Shown: positions 10,794 to 20,033 of the stretch, one piece after another
Position numbering within the stretch: position 1 is the first letter of the stretch
Layout of the letters: each line of letters begins with the position of its first letter
Assembly (NCBI GenBank): GCA_016758965.1
Contig: JAEPRB010000397.1
Span: 1 to 26,135 of the forward strand
Direction: 5' to 3'
Length of the DNA: 26,135 nt
From: Circinella minor
Lineage: Eukaryota; Mucoromycota; Mucoromycetes; Mucorales; Lichtheimiaceae
Translations under genes and position numbers: made by a program
The notes under the pieces: generated by a model
Told to the model about the DNA's origin: nothing
The model's input: only the letters and a program-made list of their open reading frames with translations
The model's database searches: none

Positions 10794-10886
10794 ATTATTT
10801 TGGTTTTTTTTTTTTTTTTTTTGTTTGTTTGTGTGTTTGTTTGTTTTGTTTTTCTTAAGTTAGTTGGCTGTGTGGTAAACAGCGCA
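10794..10886 (-). other. Spacer between LINE ORF1 and ORF2
   Basis: A 93-bp segment whose LINE strand is A-rich (AACAAACAAACACAC-type words followed by a run of As just before the ORF2 ATG). ORF2 translation would need reinitiation or internal entry, as in other two-ORF LINEs. Confidence 0.6.
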
Positions 10887-12380
10887 TTACTCTAGAGCGG
10901 AACCCGATGGTTCCTGCTTATTGTTCGTTTGTTGCGATGATCGAGTGATGCAACCATTTTTTGTTGTACGTTGATCGGGAGTTGGGTCTATTTTTTCTTG
11001 ATGAGGGAAGCGTAGGCGAAGCATCATGGCAGCTACTTTTTGTTCAGCCTCCGGAAGGCCTAAGAGGTGAGAACGGTCTTCTGTTGACAAAGGATAGTGA
11101 GTGTGCCAGTTAGTATTGATTTGTTGACTGGCGGCTTGTTGTATGATATTACTGAAGGCTGATGGATTTGTTGCTTTTTCAGCAAAAGTGGTACTGAGTG
11201 TAACTGCAACATTGTCAATAGTAACAACAGGTGATGGAGTAATGCTGGTATCATTATCAAGCTCTTGTGTTACGTTAATCATTTCTTCATCATCACTATC
11301 ATCGGAGTCGTCATTGTTGGTCAGTGTTGGTGCTTCTTGAGTGATGGGCGGTGTTTTGTTGGTAGTGTCACCAGCAGAAGTGTGCGCGATAGGTTCAGGT
11401 GGTACTGTGTTGCTGGTTCCGCTTGTTGCAGGAGTGGAAAAGCCTATGTTACTAGTGCGAATACGTCGACGTTTTGATCCATTATTTCCTTTATTACCCG
11501 GAAGATGGTCTCGTTCATCAGTGCAGTTAACGGAGATATGACCAACTTTACCACACGTCCAGCATGTACGGAAATTGCAAGGGTGAGAGGGGCAAATACG
11601 TACATGATGATCGGGTTTGTGACATCGAGCGCAATGTAATGGCATAGAAGCCCAGGTAGCATAAAAATAATTGTCAGTTGTAAGCCAAGATATGTTGTGT
11701 GACATTGCGCTAAAAGGTTGAGCTCCCTCAATGACTTGGCGGTCAAGCACAGCGAAACCATTTCCCATGAAAATTCCAGAGGTAGCATCACGATATATAC
11801 CACAATCAAGAACATGACCATAAATATTTAGGCTGGTAGTAATACCTTCCAACAGTTTGGTAGGAGGCATAAAGGGTAGTTTGGACAATCATACTTTAGT
11901 GATATTTGCATTTGACGATAAGGTGCAACATGGCTTGACGAGAACGCCATTTTTGAAATTAAGGCCATTGATTAAGGCTGATTCAATCTCTTCTGATGTT
12001 TCGAAGTACACTTCGATAAGTACTCGAGGACCTTCGCGAATGGGTTGAGCGCCACAGTTATTCGGTTAGGTACGGCCGATCAGATTCATTAGTTTTCCTA
12101 TAGGTTCAGTGCGACTGCTCAAGTAAAAAAAAACGCTGTAGACTGATGCAGGAGATCCACCGACACGGAAAACATTCGAATAAATAATTTTAGTAGTTTT
12201 CTGGGTATCTGAGTCATCAGGTGTATTGATTGTCTCTTGTTCTTTTTGAATAAGTGATTGCCTATGTTTTTGAACTACTTTTGCATAAGTAAGGCGAGGT
12301 ACTGGGAGTGTGGATGTTGTAGGTGGTTGTGTGCCAGAACCAGTGTCTGGCGAATTTTGATTTTTAGCGGAAGAAGCCAT
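10887..12380 (-). pseudogene. LINE ORF1 protein with two CCHC zinc knuckles
   Basis: Reading from ATG at 12380 gives 497 codons in one continuous register, broken by TAA (12066-12068, codon 105) and TGA (11889-11891, codon 164). The N-terminus is polar and Pro/Thr-rich; TYAKVVQKHRQ matches SYAQVTKGQR in the second LINE relic. A central domain at about residues 120-245 is shared with that relic (LIEVYFETSEE, LSKLPFM, ATWASM). Two zinc knuckles follow: CARCHKPDHHVRIC at about residue 250 and CWTCGKVGHISVNC at about 273, both CX2CX4HX4C. The C-terminal part is Ser/Thr/Asp-rich. ORF1 proteins of this kind bind the LINE RNA. With two nonsense codons and no indel it is a pseudogene of recent standing. 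Confidence 0.83.
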
Positions 12381-12388
12381 GTGCAGTG

Positions 12389-12478
12389 CACTTAACTCTC
12401 TCCTCCCACTTAATTCTTTGAAATTTTCAGATTCAGCTATGTGAATAAAAGATAAGTCATATAGTAAAGTTAAGTATA
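12389..12478 (+). repeat. CACTA-like left terminal inverted repeat
   Basis: It begins CACTTAACTCTCTCCTCCCA and runs to TTAAGTATA. It matches the reverse complement of 18886-18973 with a handful of differences. It looks at first like LINE leader because it abuts ORF1, but the inverted partner 6.5 kb away shows it to be a transposon end. Confidence 0.85.
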
Positions 12479-12510
12479 CACCATGAGAAAAATTAGCGAT
12501 TATCACAGAT

Positions 12511-12826
12511 ATCGCAGAGGAATCACGGATATCGCAGACACATTTGAACACAGAAAACCAAAATGGGAGTTAGAAAATGGGTTTATTCCTGAAAAGGACG
12601 AAAAAAATTCAGACAGTGCAAAAATCGCAGATATCACAGAGGAATCACGGATATTGCTGACACATTTTGAACACAGAAAACAAAAATGGGAATTAGAAAA
12701 TGAGTTTATTCCTGAAAAGGACGAAACAAATTCAGACAGAGTAAACATTGCAGATATCACAGAGGAATCGCGGATATCGCAGACACATTTTGAACACAGA
12801 AAACGAAAATGGGAATTAGAATCCTG
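12511..12826. repeat. 123-bp subterminal tandem repeats (about 2.6 units)
   Basis: Units start near 12511, 12633 and 12756 (spacing 122 and 123 bp) with ATCRCAGAGGAATC. Each contains GATATCGCAGA-like words, FEHRKxKWELE-like coding on the plus strand and a pyrimidine-rich opposite strand. The third unit is partial. Related GATATCTG/GATAAATCTGCGATATC words occur at 18640-18675 beside the other terminus, so these are probably transposase-binding subterminal repeats. The near-exact 41-codon periodicity leaves both strands open and gives rise to several apparent reading frames that I do not call genes. Confidence 0.75.
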
Positions 12827-12896
12827 AAAAGGATAAGAGTGAAAGACAAAAACTGTAGATTTATACAAAAAGAAATGGGAAGCGGAGAAAAAAAAA

Positions 12897-15800
12897 CTAT
12901 ATGTCACTTATTTTGCCTAATGTTATGTCGCCTGGTATCATATCAGGATATATAATATAATATCTATCTTCATGCAAAGATGCTTTTAACAACCCTGCAT
13001 TACCCCGTATATTCTCAGCATCAATGACACATAGTTTGTCGGGTGTATTGGGTCCGCCTCAAGGTCCATATGGGAGGCCCTTTTTCTTTCTTTCCTTGGT
13101 GCCATAGTCAGTCATTTTCAGATTTCCAAACAATTTGACCAAGCATAATGGACGCTCATCAAGAATGCCTTCCTCCTCAACACCTTCCATTGTCTCTGTA
13201 CTTTCGATGACTGCCATTTCTTCATCTGATTGACTAATACCCTCAAATCTTTCTTGAATGGATCCCGGAGTAACTGGTGGTTGTGCATCTATAAATATTT
13301 TGAGGAAAAGAATGGTGAGTGATTTGGCATAGTATAATACAAACATTCCGAACAAATATGAACCTGGGCATACCTCTAAAACGATGCGTGAAAAACAATA
13401 TTAATTCTCCAAAGAATGTAGCCTCACCACCACCTCGTATTGGAAGTCGCATTTTGATTATCGTATCCGATTTTTTTGCAACACTTGAATATTCATTACA
13501 TATGAATCTGGTGCTGTCTTTGAACAGGTCCTTGCCCACCTTGATTTCCAGTTCTAACGTGGCTCCCAATGCTCGGTCGTCGTCAAACTGATTATGCCAG
13601 TATTGCCTTATATAACGTTCGATATTGAGATGATCAAAGTCTTCTAGTTGCATAACTTTCCAATCCCAAAGCTCGATATCAGGGTATTCATCCAAGGAGT
13701 AGGCATCACCATCCTCCAGAACAGTTTCCAATTCATCCATCAAATATACACGCTGGAAATTATGCATGAGTAATTGTCACTTAATGATCTTGCCAGCGTT
13801 TGGCCCAGGTAAAATTCGGGATTTAATATGTTTCTTGAAAAAGCCTAAATAATAATGAGTTATTACTTTTATCATTGCAGTTGTAAACCTGATGTGAACT
13901 TGTAACAACATACCAATTGCTCGCTCTGCCGATCGTGTAGAATAGCCACGTAATGGGCTAAGTTTCTGGATAATATCATGTATATGCCGAAGATAATGGA
14001 AGTTAACAGTATATAGATTACTACTGATCTTATTCTTCATGTGCATATGCCAAATTTGTAAGTGTCTATTTAAAGTTGAGTTGCAAGTTAGACAACATTG
14101 TTTCTTATTTAAATTACTTTTTTTTATGTGGTAAACTTACTTTTGGATGGCGGACACATCATTTGCGTATATTTTCCACTGGAGAGCTAAGGTACATCCA
14201 ATGACAAGTGACATAAGGGCTTCAACTTGTTCAGAATAAGCACCATACGTTTCAGCAAGCTGTTCAAAAACCAAAGTAGGAACTATACATTGAAGAAGCA
14301 TGATCCAGTCAACAGAACGCATATGACCAGCTTTCCGGGACACATCTGTATATGTATAAGTAGACATGAGGATTAGCTTAATATTGGAGAATATTTCAGA
14401 TGTGGTATAATGTGGAAGGAAATAAACGAACCTCTGAAACTCCCTTCAAATATACCGGATGGTATTGTTGCGTTGGACTCCGTGATCACTTTACCAATGG
14501 CTGAACACGCACTGGAACGCAGTTTGATGGTTGTATCCAAATCGCCATATTGACCTAATATCATGTCCCAGAGACGTTTTGTAACGTTTGAGCCAATTAA
14601 ATGTAGCTCATCAAGACCAAAGAACGAGTATCCATGAAAGGACTTCAACGTTGCAAATTCATTCTTTTTGACAATACCAAAATCCTAAAGGTAAATCAGA
14701 TAAAAAATGAGTGGAATGTATATAGCGAATATAACGATATGGAATATAAAAAATATTGATTTAATACCTTATCGCCATTTTTGAATTCATCATCCTTCCT
14801 TGCGGTAGACATGTTGTTTGTCCCTGTGTAATAACGGCCATATCCTTTACCAGCTGGACCAATCTCCCTTACTGTTTTGATGTGACATTGACGGCAACCA
14901 TAATCAGAATTGTGACCTTTATGATGTATAAGTTCCTGAACACCAATAATATCACCAGATGCAAGTAGTAGATGTACTTTGAAGTTGAACAACCCATCTT
15001 CACAAATGACTTTCAATCCTCCATCTTCAAGAATACAGAGTTCGTTTAATAATGGTGTCAAAAACGAAAATAGATCGCCGTTATGATCTCCTGGTATAAT
15101 CGCAACCTAGAGCATATTTTTGTGCGGTAACTGTGAATAAAGATAAGTAAATGAATTGTTGAAGTAGTATAGTAATAAAGATAGTACTAATAATAATATC
15201 TTACCGTTCCATTGGTGGCAGGCTTAAAAGTACGACATATACGATTGTCATCTTTGCTTCTCCTCCTTTGAATGGTGCAAACCCATCGACAAACAATGAA
15301 ATTGCTATGGTGTCCTGTTCATTTTGGAATATGGTCGATTTGAATTTTTTATATACTAAGACATCAAAAATGTCGTTCATTTGTCTAGGTTCCGGTTCAT
15401 GAACATCTTGAATCATTTCACAGGTCTCCTTATCTGCAATAAGGTTCGACAACTGTCGACCGAGAGGGAAATAAGACATCGTTTCGACTGGCTTTCCGTT
15501 ACTCTTGAATTGTTGTTCACCACAGCTACATTCATCATATGAGCCTTGAGGAAACAAATGGCAGCGTTTTAGGCATATCCGGTATACAGTTTCATCAAGC
15601 TGAAAAAGTTTACCCAACCTGTTTTCAGATGTTTTAGGCGAGAGCAATGGTTTTTTGCCTAAAATATGATTTTGTACATTATTAGTTATTAGTAAGTTAT
15701 TGATCATCAGTTGAATAATTACTCTTTTAAGTTGAATGCTTACCAAAATCATCTTGAATAATCCACTTGTTAAATAACGAGATGAGTTCATCGTAGGAAT

Positions 15801-16544
15801 CACGGCTAACATTGTTATCTTGTGCCCAGCAGAAAAGCTTATAACTTTTTTGTTCATAACTTTGTAGTTGAGGCATTGGTTGGATTTTTTTAGTAATAGG
15901 TTCATTGGTAACAAGGGGTGTTTCCTTTTCCCAAGGATCGATGTATTGCTCATTAGCTGAGCAGGTTCCTGCTTGATCTGACAAAGACTCGTTTGTTGGT
16001 TAGATTATGGGATCGTCAATATTAGATGCGTCCATGATAGCAAAATCTTCGTCGTCATCATTACTATCACTTGAATTGGTATAATTATCATTGTCACCGT
16101 CATCTTGATCTTGGGTAACATAAGGCTGATCATCTTGTCCAAAGTCGTATACTATATCATCAGGCGTGAAGCTACATCGGTTTGATCGATCTAAGATAGA
16201 CATGTTATCGATATTATGGTTATTGGCCAATTTATTTGCAGGGAGAATAGAAGATATATGATCTTGATCTATGACCATGGGGTCATTCTGATAGGGAGTA
16301 GGAGCAGGAGGTAATGCTTCACGATCTTGGGTTAGTGGTCGAGAAACTGTTTGAACACGGCCATCTAGGTAGTTAATTATACAAGGTAAGTTTTTTTTTT
16401 CATAAAGGTTATTTTTATATATGTGTGATATTTTTGCAATATAGTAATTTAGGTCATACCACACGAAGCGTCATGTTTTCTATACTTGGTCTTTTCAACA
16501 GCTTGGAAGCATTTTTTGCAGTAAATAAAGGTGGACTTGGGCAT
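12897..16544 (-). pseudogene. tnp2-family (CACTA/Plavaka-like) transposase, nine exons, broken
   Basis: Exons on the minus strand, from GT-AG borders that keep frame: 16544-16460, 16364-15744, 15658-15205, 15130-14768, 14684-14432, 14345-14141, 14065-13914, 13844-13374, 13288-12897. Exon 1 encodes an N-terminal zinc finger, YCKKCFQAVEKTKYRKHDASC. Later come LFVDGFAPF (first catalytic Asp), ASGDIIGVQELIHHKGHNSD followed by CRQC (second Asp and a metal-binding pair), YSFFGLDELHLIGSNVTKRL, and the DUF4218-like block NFHYLRHIHDIIQKLSPLRG with ERAIG. Lesions: TAA 16000-16002; a one-base loss in the A-run at 15117-15121 just before TAG 15107-15109; TGA 13777-13779; TGA 13059-13061. The fifth exon ends at a less usual GTTCGT donor. 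The family performs cut-and-paste transposition; this copy cannot. Confidence 0.87.
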
Positions 16545-16880
16545 TGTAAAAAAATATTATGTAGACTAATAATTGCTGAACATTCTTTTCATATTTATAC
16601 TTTTTTTTATATGCTGTGGTTTCTATGTTTTTGTTCGATCATGATCTATATTGCCATCCTCAGGTATTGTCTCTTTCTTTCTTTATGTCACTTTGATACT
16701 GCACCATGCATAATGGTGCCATTGTTCTGTGTTTGGATTCTTTTTGCTGCGGCCTTGACTGCTATCTTTAAGTAGAAGGTTGCTGACAGTATGTGGACTG
16801 TGGTTGTATAACAGTTTTTATTTTAGAAGTTACATATGTCATTCTTTTTTTTTCACTCTTATCATTCGACATCTGAAAAA
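16545..16880. promoter_or_regulatory. Divergent promoter region between transposase and accessory gene
   Basis: The two genes of the element start head to head, about 336 bp apart, so this AT-rich spacer must carry both promoters. No defined box can be assigned with confidence. A second possible accessory start at 16836 lies inside it, in the same frame as the preferred ATG at 16881. Confidence 0.45.
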
Positions 16881-18513
16881 ATGAATCAGCAACAACAACA
16901 ACAACAACAACAGCTTCTTTCTCCTCCTCCTCCTCCTCCTCCTCCTCCTCAACAACCGGTCCCCATTACCAATGAGGACATCTACATGCAGGTATTGGCG
17001 ATTGGTGATTCCCAACAAAATGGTGAACTCCGTGTTAATCACCTGAAGCAACGCGTTAGTGGCATTGAGGCAATGCTGCGCCAGATGCTGTACAACCAGC
17101 AGCAAATCCTTGGCCTCCTCCAACAACAGTAATAACAACCTTCTCCTCCTATCTAACAACAACAACAACAACAACCTCTTCCTCCTCTTCAACAAGAAGA
17201 ACGGTATCACTACCCTGTACCATACGTGCTTCCTGTTGGTGGATTCATCTCGAAGCCATCGACTGAATAGCACTGGGAGCATGGTAAAAAGGTCGCCCAA
17301 GAACATGTGTTTCAGCTGTTCTATGGTCCAGTCTGTTCGTTGGATGCAGAAAAGGCGGTCTATGCGCATAACGTCTGCAGGGACGCCGCCACCAGGCTCG
17401 GTGAGGCTGTTATCAACGTGTATGACTGCTTGGACCAGGGTAGGAAGGGTTGGAGCGTCTTTACCTATTCCAAGGCGTTCGAAAACATTCTCGGGCAATT
17501 TTACTCCTTCGTGGAGGAAAACCGGGATGGAATGCCGGTGAAGGACACTGAGGATGATTAGATTGGCAAGTTTTACTTGAAGGTCCCCTTTGACAGTGAG
17601 ATGTGTGTTAAAAGATACAAACAAAAATAATGCAAATGAATATTAACTAATTGAACTTAAACTAACTACTAACTAACTAGTTTTATATGTTATTTTTAGG
17701 AAGAGAAGAAATGACAAGGAAAAAAGAGAAGCATCGTATGTATTATATATCATTATATCATATTGCTCAATATATTATGTATTTCTTATAGATTGCTCAT
17801 TATTCTAATAAAAAAATACTAGCATTTTGGATTTGAACATGGTGCACAGCAGATCCAGCTTGTCCTAACGGTCAACTGATGCCATGTCATTATAAGTACA
17901 TGATCTTTTTACACCCAAAAACCCTGTTTGTTATTTACTACAAATGAAGAAAACCTTTGTTTGAATAATATTGTATTTATCCTATTGCACAACCATTGAT
18001 TATTTGCCAAATCAAAGAATCCTTCCTCTTATAAGCTAGTTTTTATTGTAGTATTTCACGTTTTCATTTTGATTTATATATACTGACAATTAATTTAATT
18101 ATTGCATACATAGGGATCAATCCATTAACGGGCACAGTCAGGCCGCTGGTGCAAGGTGGGTTAAAAATGGATTATAAGAATAGTGTAGAGTATTATATGA
18201 TGATGGACTAAAATATAAATATTATTATGCTTATAGCTCGACTGTTTCGCACACAGATCCGGTTGTCTTCTCCATTCCTTCTTCTTTACGTGCTGCTGTT
18301 TCCTCCTCCTCCTCCTCCTCCTCCTCCTCTTCTTCTTCCTCATGCCGACCACCACCACAACAACTTGATTTGTGTCAAGATAACCGCCGCCCCTCTATCA
18401 GTCCTGCCACTCGTCCCCTACCATCACCATCATCATCCACCTCATCTACCTCCACCACTTAATCTCATCGACCCAAAAAGGGAAAAGCAAGAGCCCCCCC
18501 GTCCAATCGTTAA
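16881..18513 (+). pseudogene. Accessory gene of the CACTA-like element (poly-Gln/poly-Ser, function unknown)
   Basis: I do not recognise this protein. It starts with poly-Gln and poly-Pro, then a helical, coiled-coil-like stretch (RVSGIEAMLRQMLYNQQQIL), more Gln, and a conserved-looking domain, EHVFQLFYGPVCSLDAEKAV to FENILGQFYSFVEENRDGMP. Likely exons are 16881-17602, 17700-17735, 18114-18155 and 18237-18513; the first donor (GTGTGT) is uncertain. The splices lead into KRRNDKEKREAS, a poly-Ser tract and a basic end, SHRPKKGKARAPPSNR, which may be a nuclear signal. Six in-frame stops break it: TAA 17130, TAA 17133, TAA 17154, TAG 17268, TAG 17559 and TAA 18460. The first three lie inside glutamine runs, so CAA is the obvious parent codon. 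Its place opposite the transposase suggests a TnpA-like DNA-binding partner. Confidence 0.6.
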
Positions 18514-18685
18514 TGTTTTTTTTTTAATAAAAATAGTCTATAAATATACAATATACAGTAGCTTTTATTAGTCAAGTTAGGTTACACGGATATCTCAAAT
18601 AAGAAATCTCTGTTTTAAATTTCAATTATAAACTTCGATATCTGTGATAAATCTGCGATATCTGCACAAGTTGCCCAAGGTAATA
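18514..18685. other. Right subterminal region of the CACTA-like element
   Basis: A 172-bp stretch with AATAAA near 18527, usable by the accessory gene, and then GATATCTGTGATAAATCTGCGATATC (in two overlapping parts) at about 18641-18666. The latter resembles the left subterminal repeats in inverted orientation. No gene is present. Confidence 0.5.
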
Positions 18686-18885
18686 GGCAACTTCATCAAT
18701 AAATATAATTTTTTTCTTTCAAAGTATACAAAAAGTATATAATAAATAGAACTACAGCATAGTATTTAATGTAAAAAAAAAAGAGGGATGCTAAAGATGA
18801 AGTTTTTATTTCTACTAGATTATATAAAAAAGAATTGCAAAAAAAGATACAAAAGAGAAAAATTATATTTTTTGATGAAGTTGCC
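18686..18885. mobile_element. 200-bp MITE with TA target duplication
   Basis: GGCAACTTCATCAA at 18686 is mirrored at 18872-18885, and the inverted match extends to about 27 bp per side (AAATATAATTTT) with one mismatch. TA flanks both ends (18684-18685, 18886-18887), as for Tc1/mariner-type elements. The interior is A-rich and noncoding. It lies exactly between the subterminal repeats and the terminal repeat of the CACTA-like element and is absent from the left end, so it inserted later. Confidence 0.78.
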
Positions 18886-18973
18886 TATACTTAACTTTAC
18901 TACATGACTTATCTTTTATTCATAGCTGAATCTGAAAATTTCAAGGAATTGAGTGGGAGGAGAGAGTTAAGTG
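18886..18973 (-). repeat. CACTA-like right terminal inverted repeat
   Basis: It runs from TATACTTAACTTTACTACAT to GGAGAGAGTTAAGTG, the inverted copy of 12389-12478. Small differences include a 2-base gap in the AGCTATG-AATAAAAG part. Confidence 0.85.
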
Positions 18974-19193
18974 CAGGGTATATAAGGGGATTCGTCATTA
19001 TGTAAAGACATGATGCTGCAGCTTATGATAAAGAAATAAAAGGAGAAGCTGCAGTAAAAGAAGTATAATTGGTATTAAAAATAACCAACTAATAATTATA
19101 CTATTATGAAGGTAACACTGAATAATAATATTTTTAGCTATGATGACAATTAATTATTAAGTTTACAAAATATCCAAAAAACAACTAGCAATT
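18974..19193. other. Spacer between the CACTA-like element and the tRNA gene
   Basis: No gene. It begins CAGGGTATATAAGGGG. On the minus strand it would read into the LINE ORF1 start if the CACTA-like element were absent, so part of it may be LINE leader. A 9-bp inverted stem (CTGCAGCTT at 19016 and AAGCTGCAG at 19046) is present. Confidence 0.45.
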
Positions 19194-19197
19194 AAAA
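19194..19197 (-). terminator. Probable RNA polymerase III T-tract terminator
   Basis: AAAA on the plus strand gives TTTT on the tRNA strand, 24 nt past the tRNA 3' end. It is short but is the first T4 run downstream. Confidence 0.5.
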
Positions 19198-19220
19198 TAA
19201 TTGTCAATTCAACTGTTTGT

Positions 19221-19292
19221 GAGCAAGGTAGGGGTCGAACCTACGATCTCCTGATTCGTAGTCAGGCGCCTTATCCATTTGGCCACATGCCC
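19221..19292 (-). tRNA. tRNA-Arg(ACG)
   Basis: A 72-nt cloverleaf on the minus strand. The acceptor arm GGGCATG pairs with CTTGCTC, with one G-U pair and one U-U mismatch. The D arm has GCC/GGC. The anticodon stem CCTGA/TCAGG encloses loop CTACGAA, giving anticodon ACG (Arg, CGN codons after A-to-I editing). The T arm GTAGG/CCTAC encloses TTCGACC. The internal B box GGTTCGACC and A box TGGCCAAATGG are present. There is no intron and CCA is not encoded, as expected in eukaryotes. It is the only host gene I can support in the window. The U-U mismatch raises a small chance of a decaying copy. Confidence 0.93.
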
Positions 19293-19297
19293 GCTTG

Positions 19298-19454
19298 ATA
19301 TTGTCGCGTCGGAAGCGGGTTTTGTTCCCAGTCCGCGTCAGCTCCAAATGTGACGTCGAAGCGACGATTTCAATCCAGGAATCCGGGTCGTCGCCGGGTA
19401 AATACTTCTACCTAATGTATTTACCCGTTGGTTACTTTTATTCATCACCCATCT
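19298..19454 (+). repeat. R repeat, copy 3, abutting the tRNA gene
   Basis: Starts ATATTGTCGCGTC and ends TCATCACCCATCT. It keeps the GGGTAAATAC/GTATTTACCC stem and is very similar to 6639-6797 in inverted orientation. Confidence 0.8.
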
Positions 19455-20033
19455 GTTCCTCCTATATTCTTTCATATATTGTCTCCCTTATTTCCGTTTA
19501 TATTATTTATTATTATTACCTTTATCGTCTCTCCCATTTATAATATCCTTTTCCTTTTATGTTATTATGAAAGATCATCTTTATGATCTTTAATTAATTC
19601 TTTTGTGTTGTCTTGTATAGATCATATTGATCCATATTCTGTTTTTAATTTATTTATTTTTGATTTTCATTATTTCTTATTCTTATCAAGGCAACAATCA
19701 TGTCATTTGCATAATATTATTATTTTAATAATATTATCATGTTCATATTCATATTTGGAAATATTATTTTTATTTTGTTTTTATATAAATACCATCCAAA
19801 ATAATAATAATAAAATAATTAACAAATTAACGAATTAACAAACTATCTAATTGTCGAGTTATCTATCTAATTATCAACTAGTCTACTTGTTTCTTATTTT
19901 ACCTTCCTCACCTTCTTTATTATCATTTCCCTTGTGGCATAGTTTATTGTGTTTCATCTACCAAAGAATCCTGGTTATTATTGTTAACGTTAAGGTGCGG
20001 TGATTAGTCATATAAACTTACAACGGATCTGAC

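Larger units (their letters stand above)
9858..12388 (-). mobile_element. LINE (non-LTR retrotransposon), 3'-truncated, decayed
   Basis: On the minus strand, ORF1 (10887-12380) and ORF2 (9858-10793) are separated by 93 bp. ORF2 ends soon after the endonuclease domain, so the reverse transcriptase and 3' tail are gone. LINEs usually lose their 5' end, so this 3' loss points to a later deletion or rearrangement against the hAT copy. A CACTA-like element lies about 8 bp upstream of the ORF1 start codon, so the LINE leader may continue beyond 18973. Zinc-knuckle ORF1 plus AP-type endonuclease fits the L1/Tad-like LINEs of fungi; the exact clade cannot be fixed without the RT. Confidence 0.82.
12389..18973. 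mobile_element. CACTA/tnp2-like DNA transposon, decayed
   Basis: About 88-90 bp at each end (12389-12478 and 18886-18973) are inverted copies of each other, starting CACTTAACTCTCTCC, close to the CACTA signature. Inside lie a tnp2-type transposase gene (minus), a divergent accessory gene (plus) and subterminal repeats. Outside, CAGTG (12384-12388) and CAGGG (18974-18978) may be an imperfect 5-bp target duplication. The element sits just upstream of the LINE ORF1 start, so it probably split that LINE. Plavaka-type elements of fungi carry similar transposases and are the other reasonable label. All genes are broken and a MITE has inserted into the right end. Confidence 0.82.

Noticed and set aside
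12389..12478. LINE 5' leader duplicated at 18886-18973
   Set aside because: The two segments are inverted, start with a CACTA-like sequence and bracket a tnp2 transposase gene, so they are the ends of that transposon.
12511..12826. CRISPR-like array
   Set aside because: Long contiguous tandem units without unique spacers, in a eukaryotic transposon.
12483..12907. Repeat-protein genes on either strand of the 123-bp array
   Set aside because: Both strands are open because the unit is a multiple of three; the position at a transposon end favours subterminal binding repeats.
16839..17624. 261-codon minus-strand frame opposite the accessory gene
   Set aside because: Poly-Arg/poly-Leu antisense shadow of the CTC/CAA repeats; the plus-strand frame has the plausible composition and splice phases.
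18161..18571. Separate gene encoding His/Pro-rich protein
   Set aside because: This is the third frame of the poly-Ser exon; splice phases from upstream exons fit the Ser-rich frame better.
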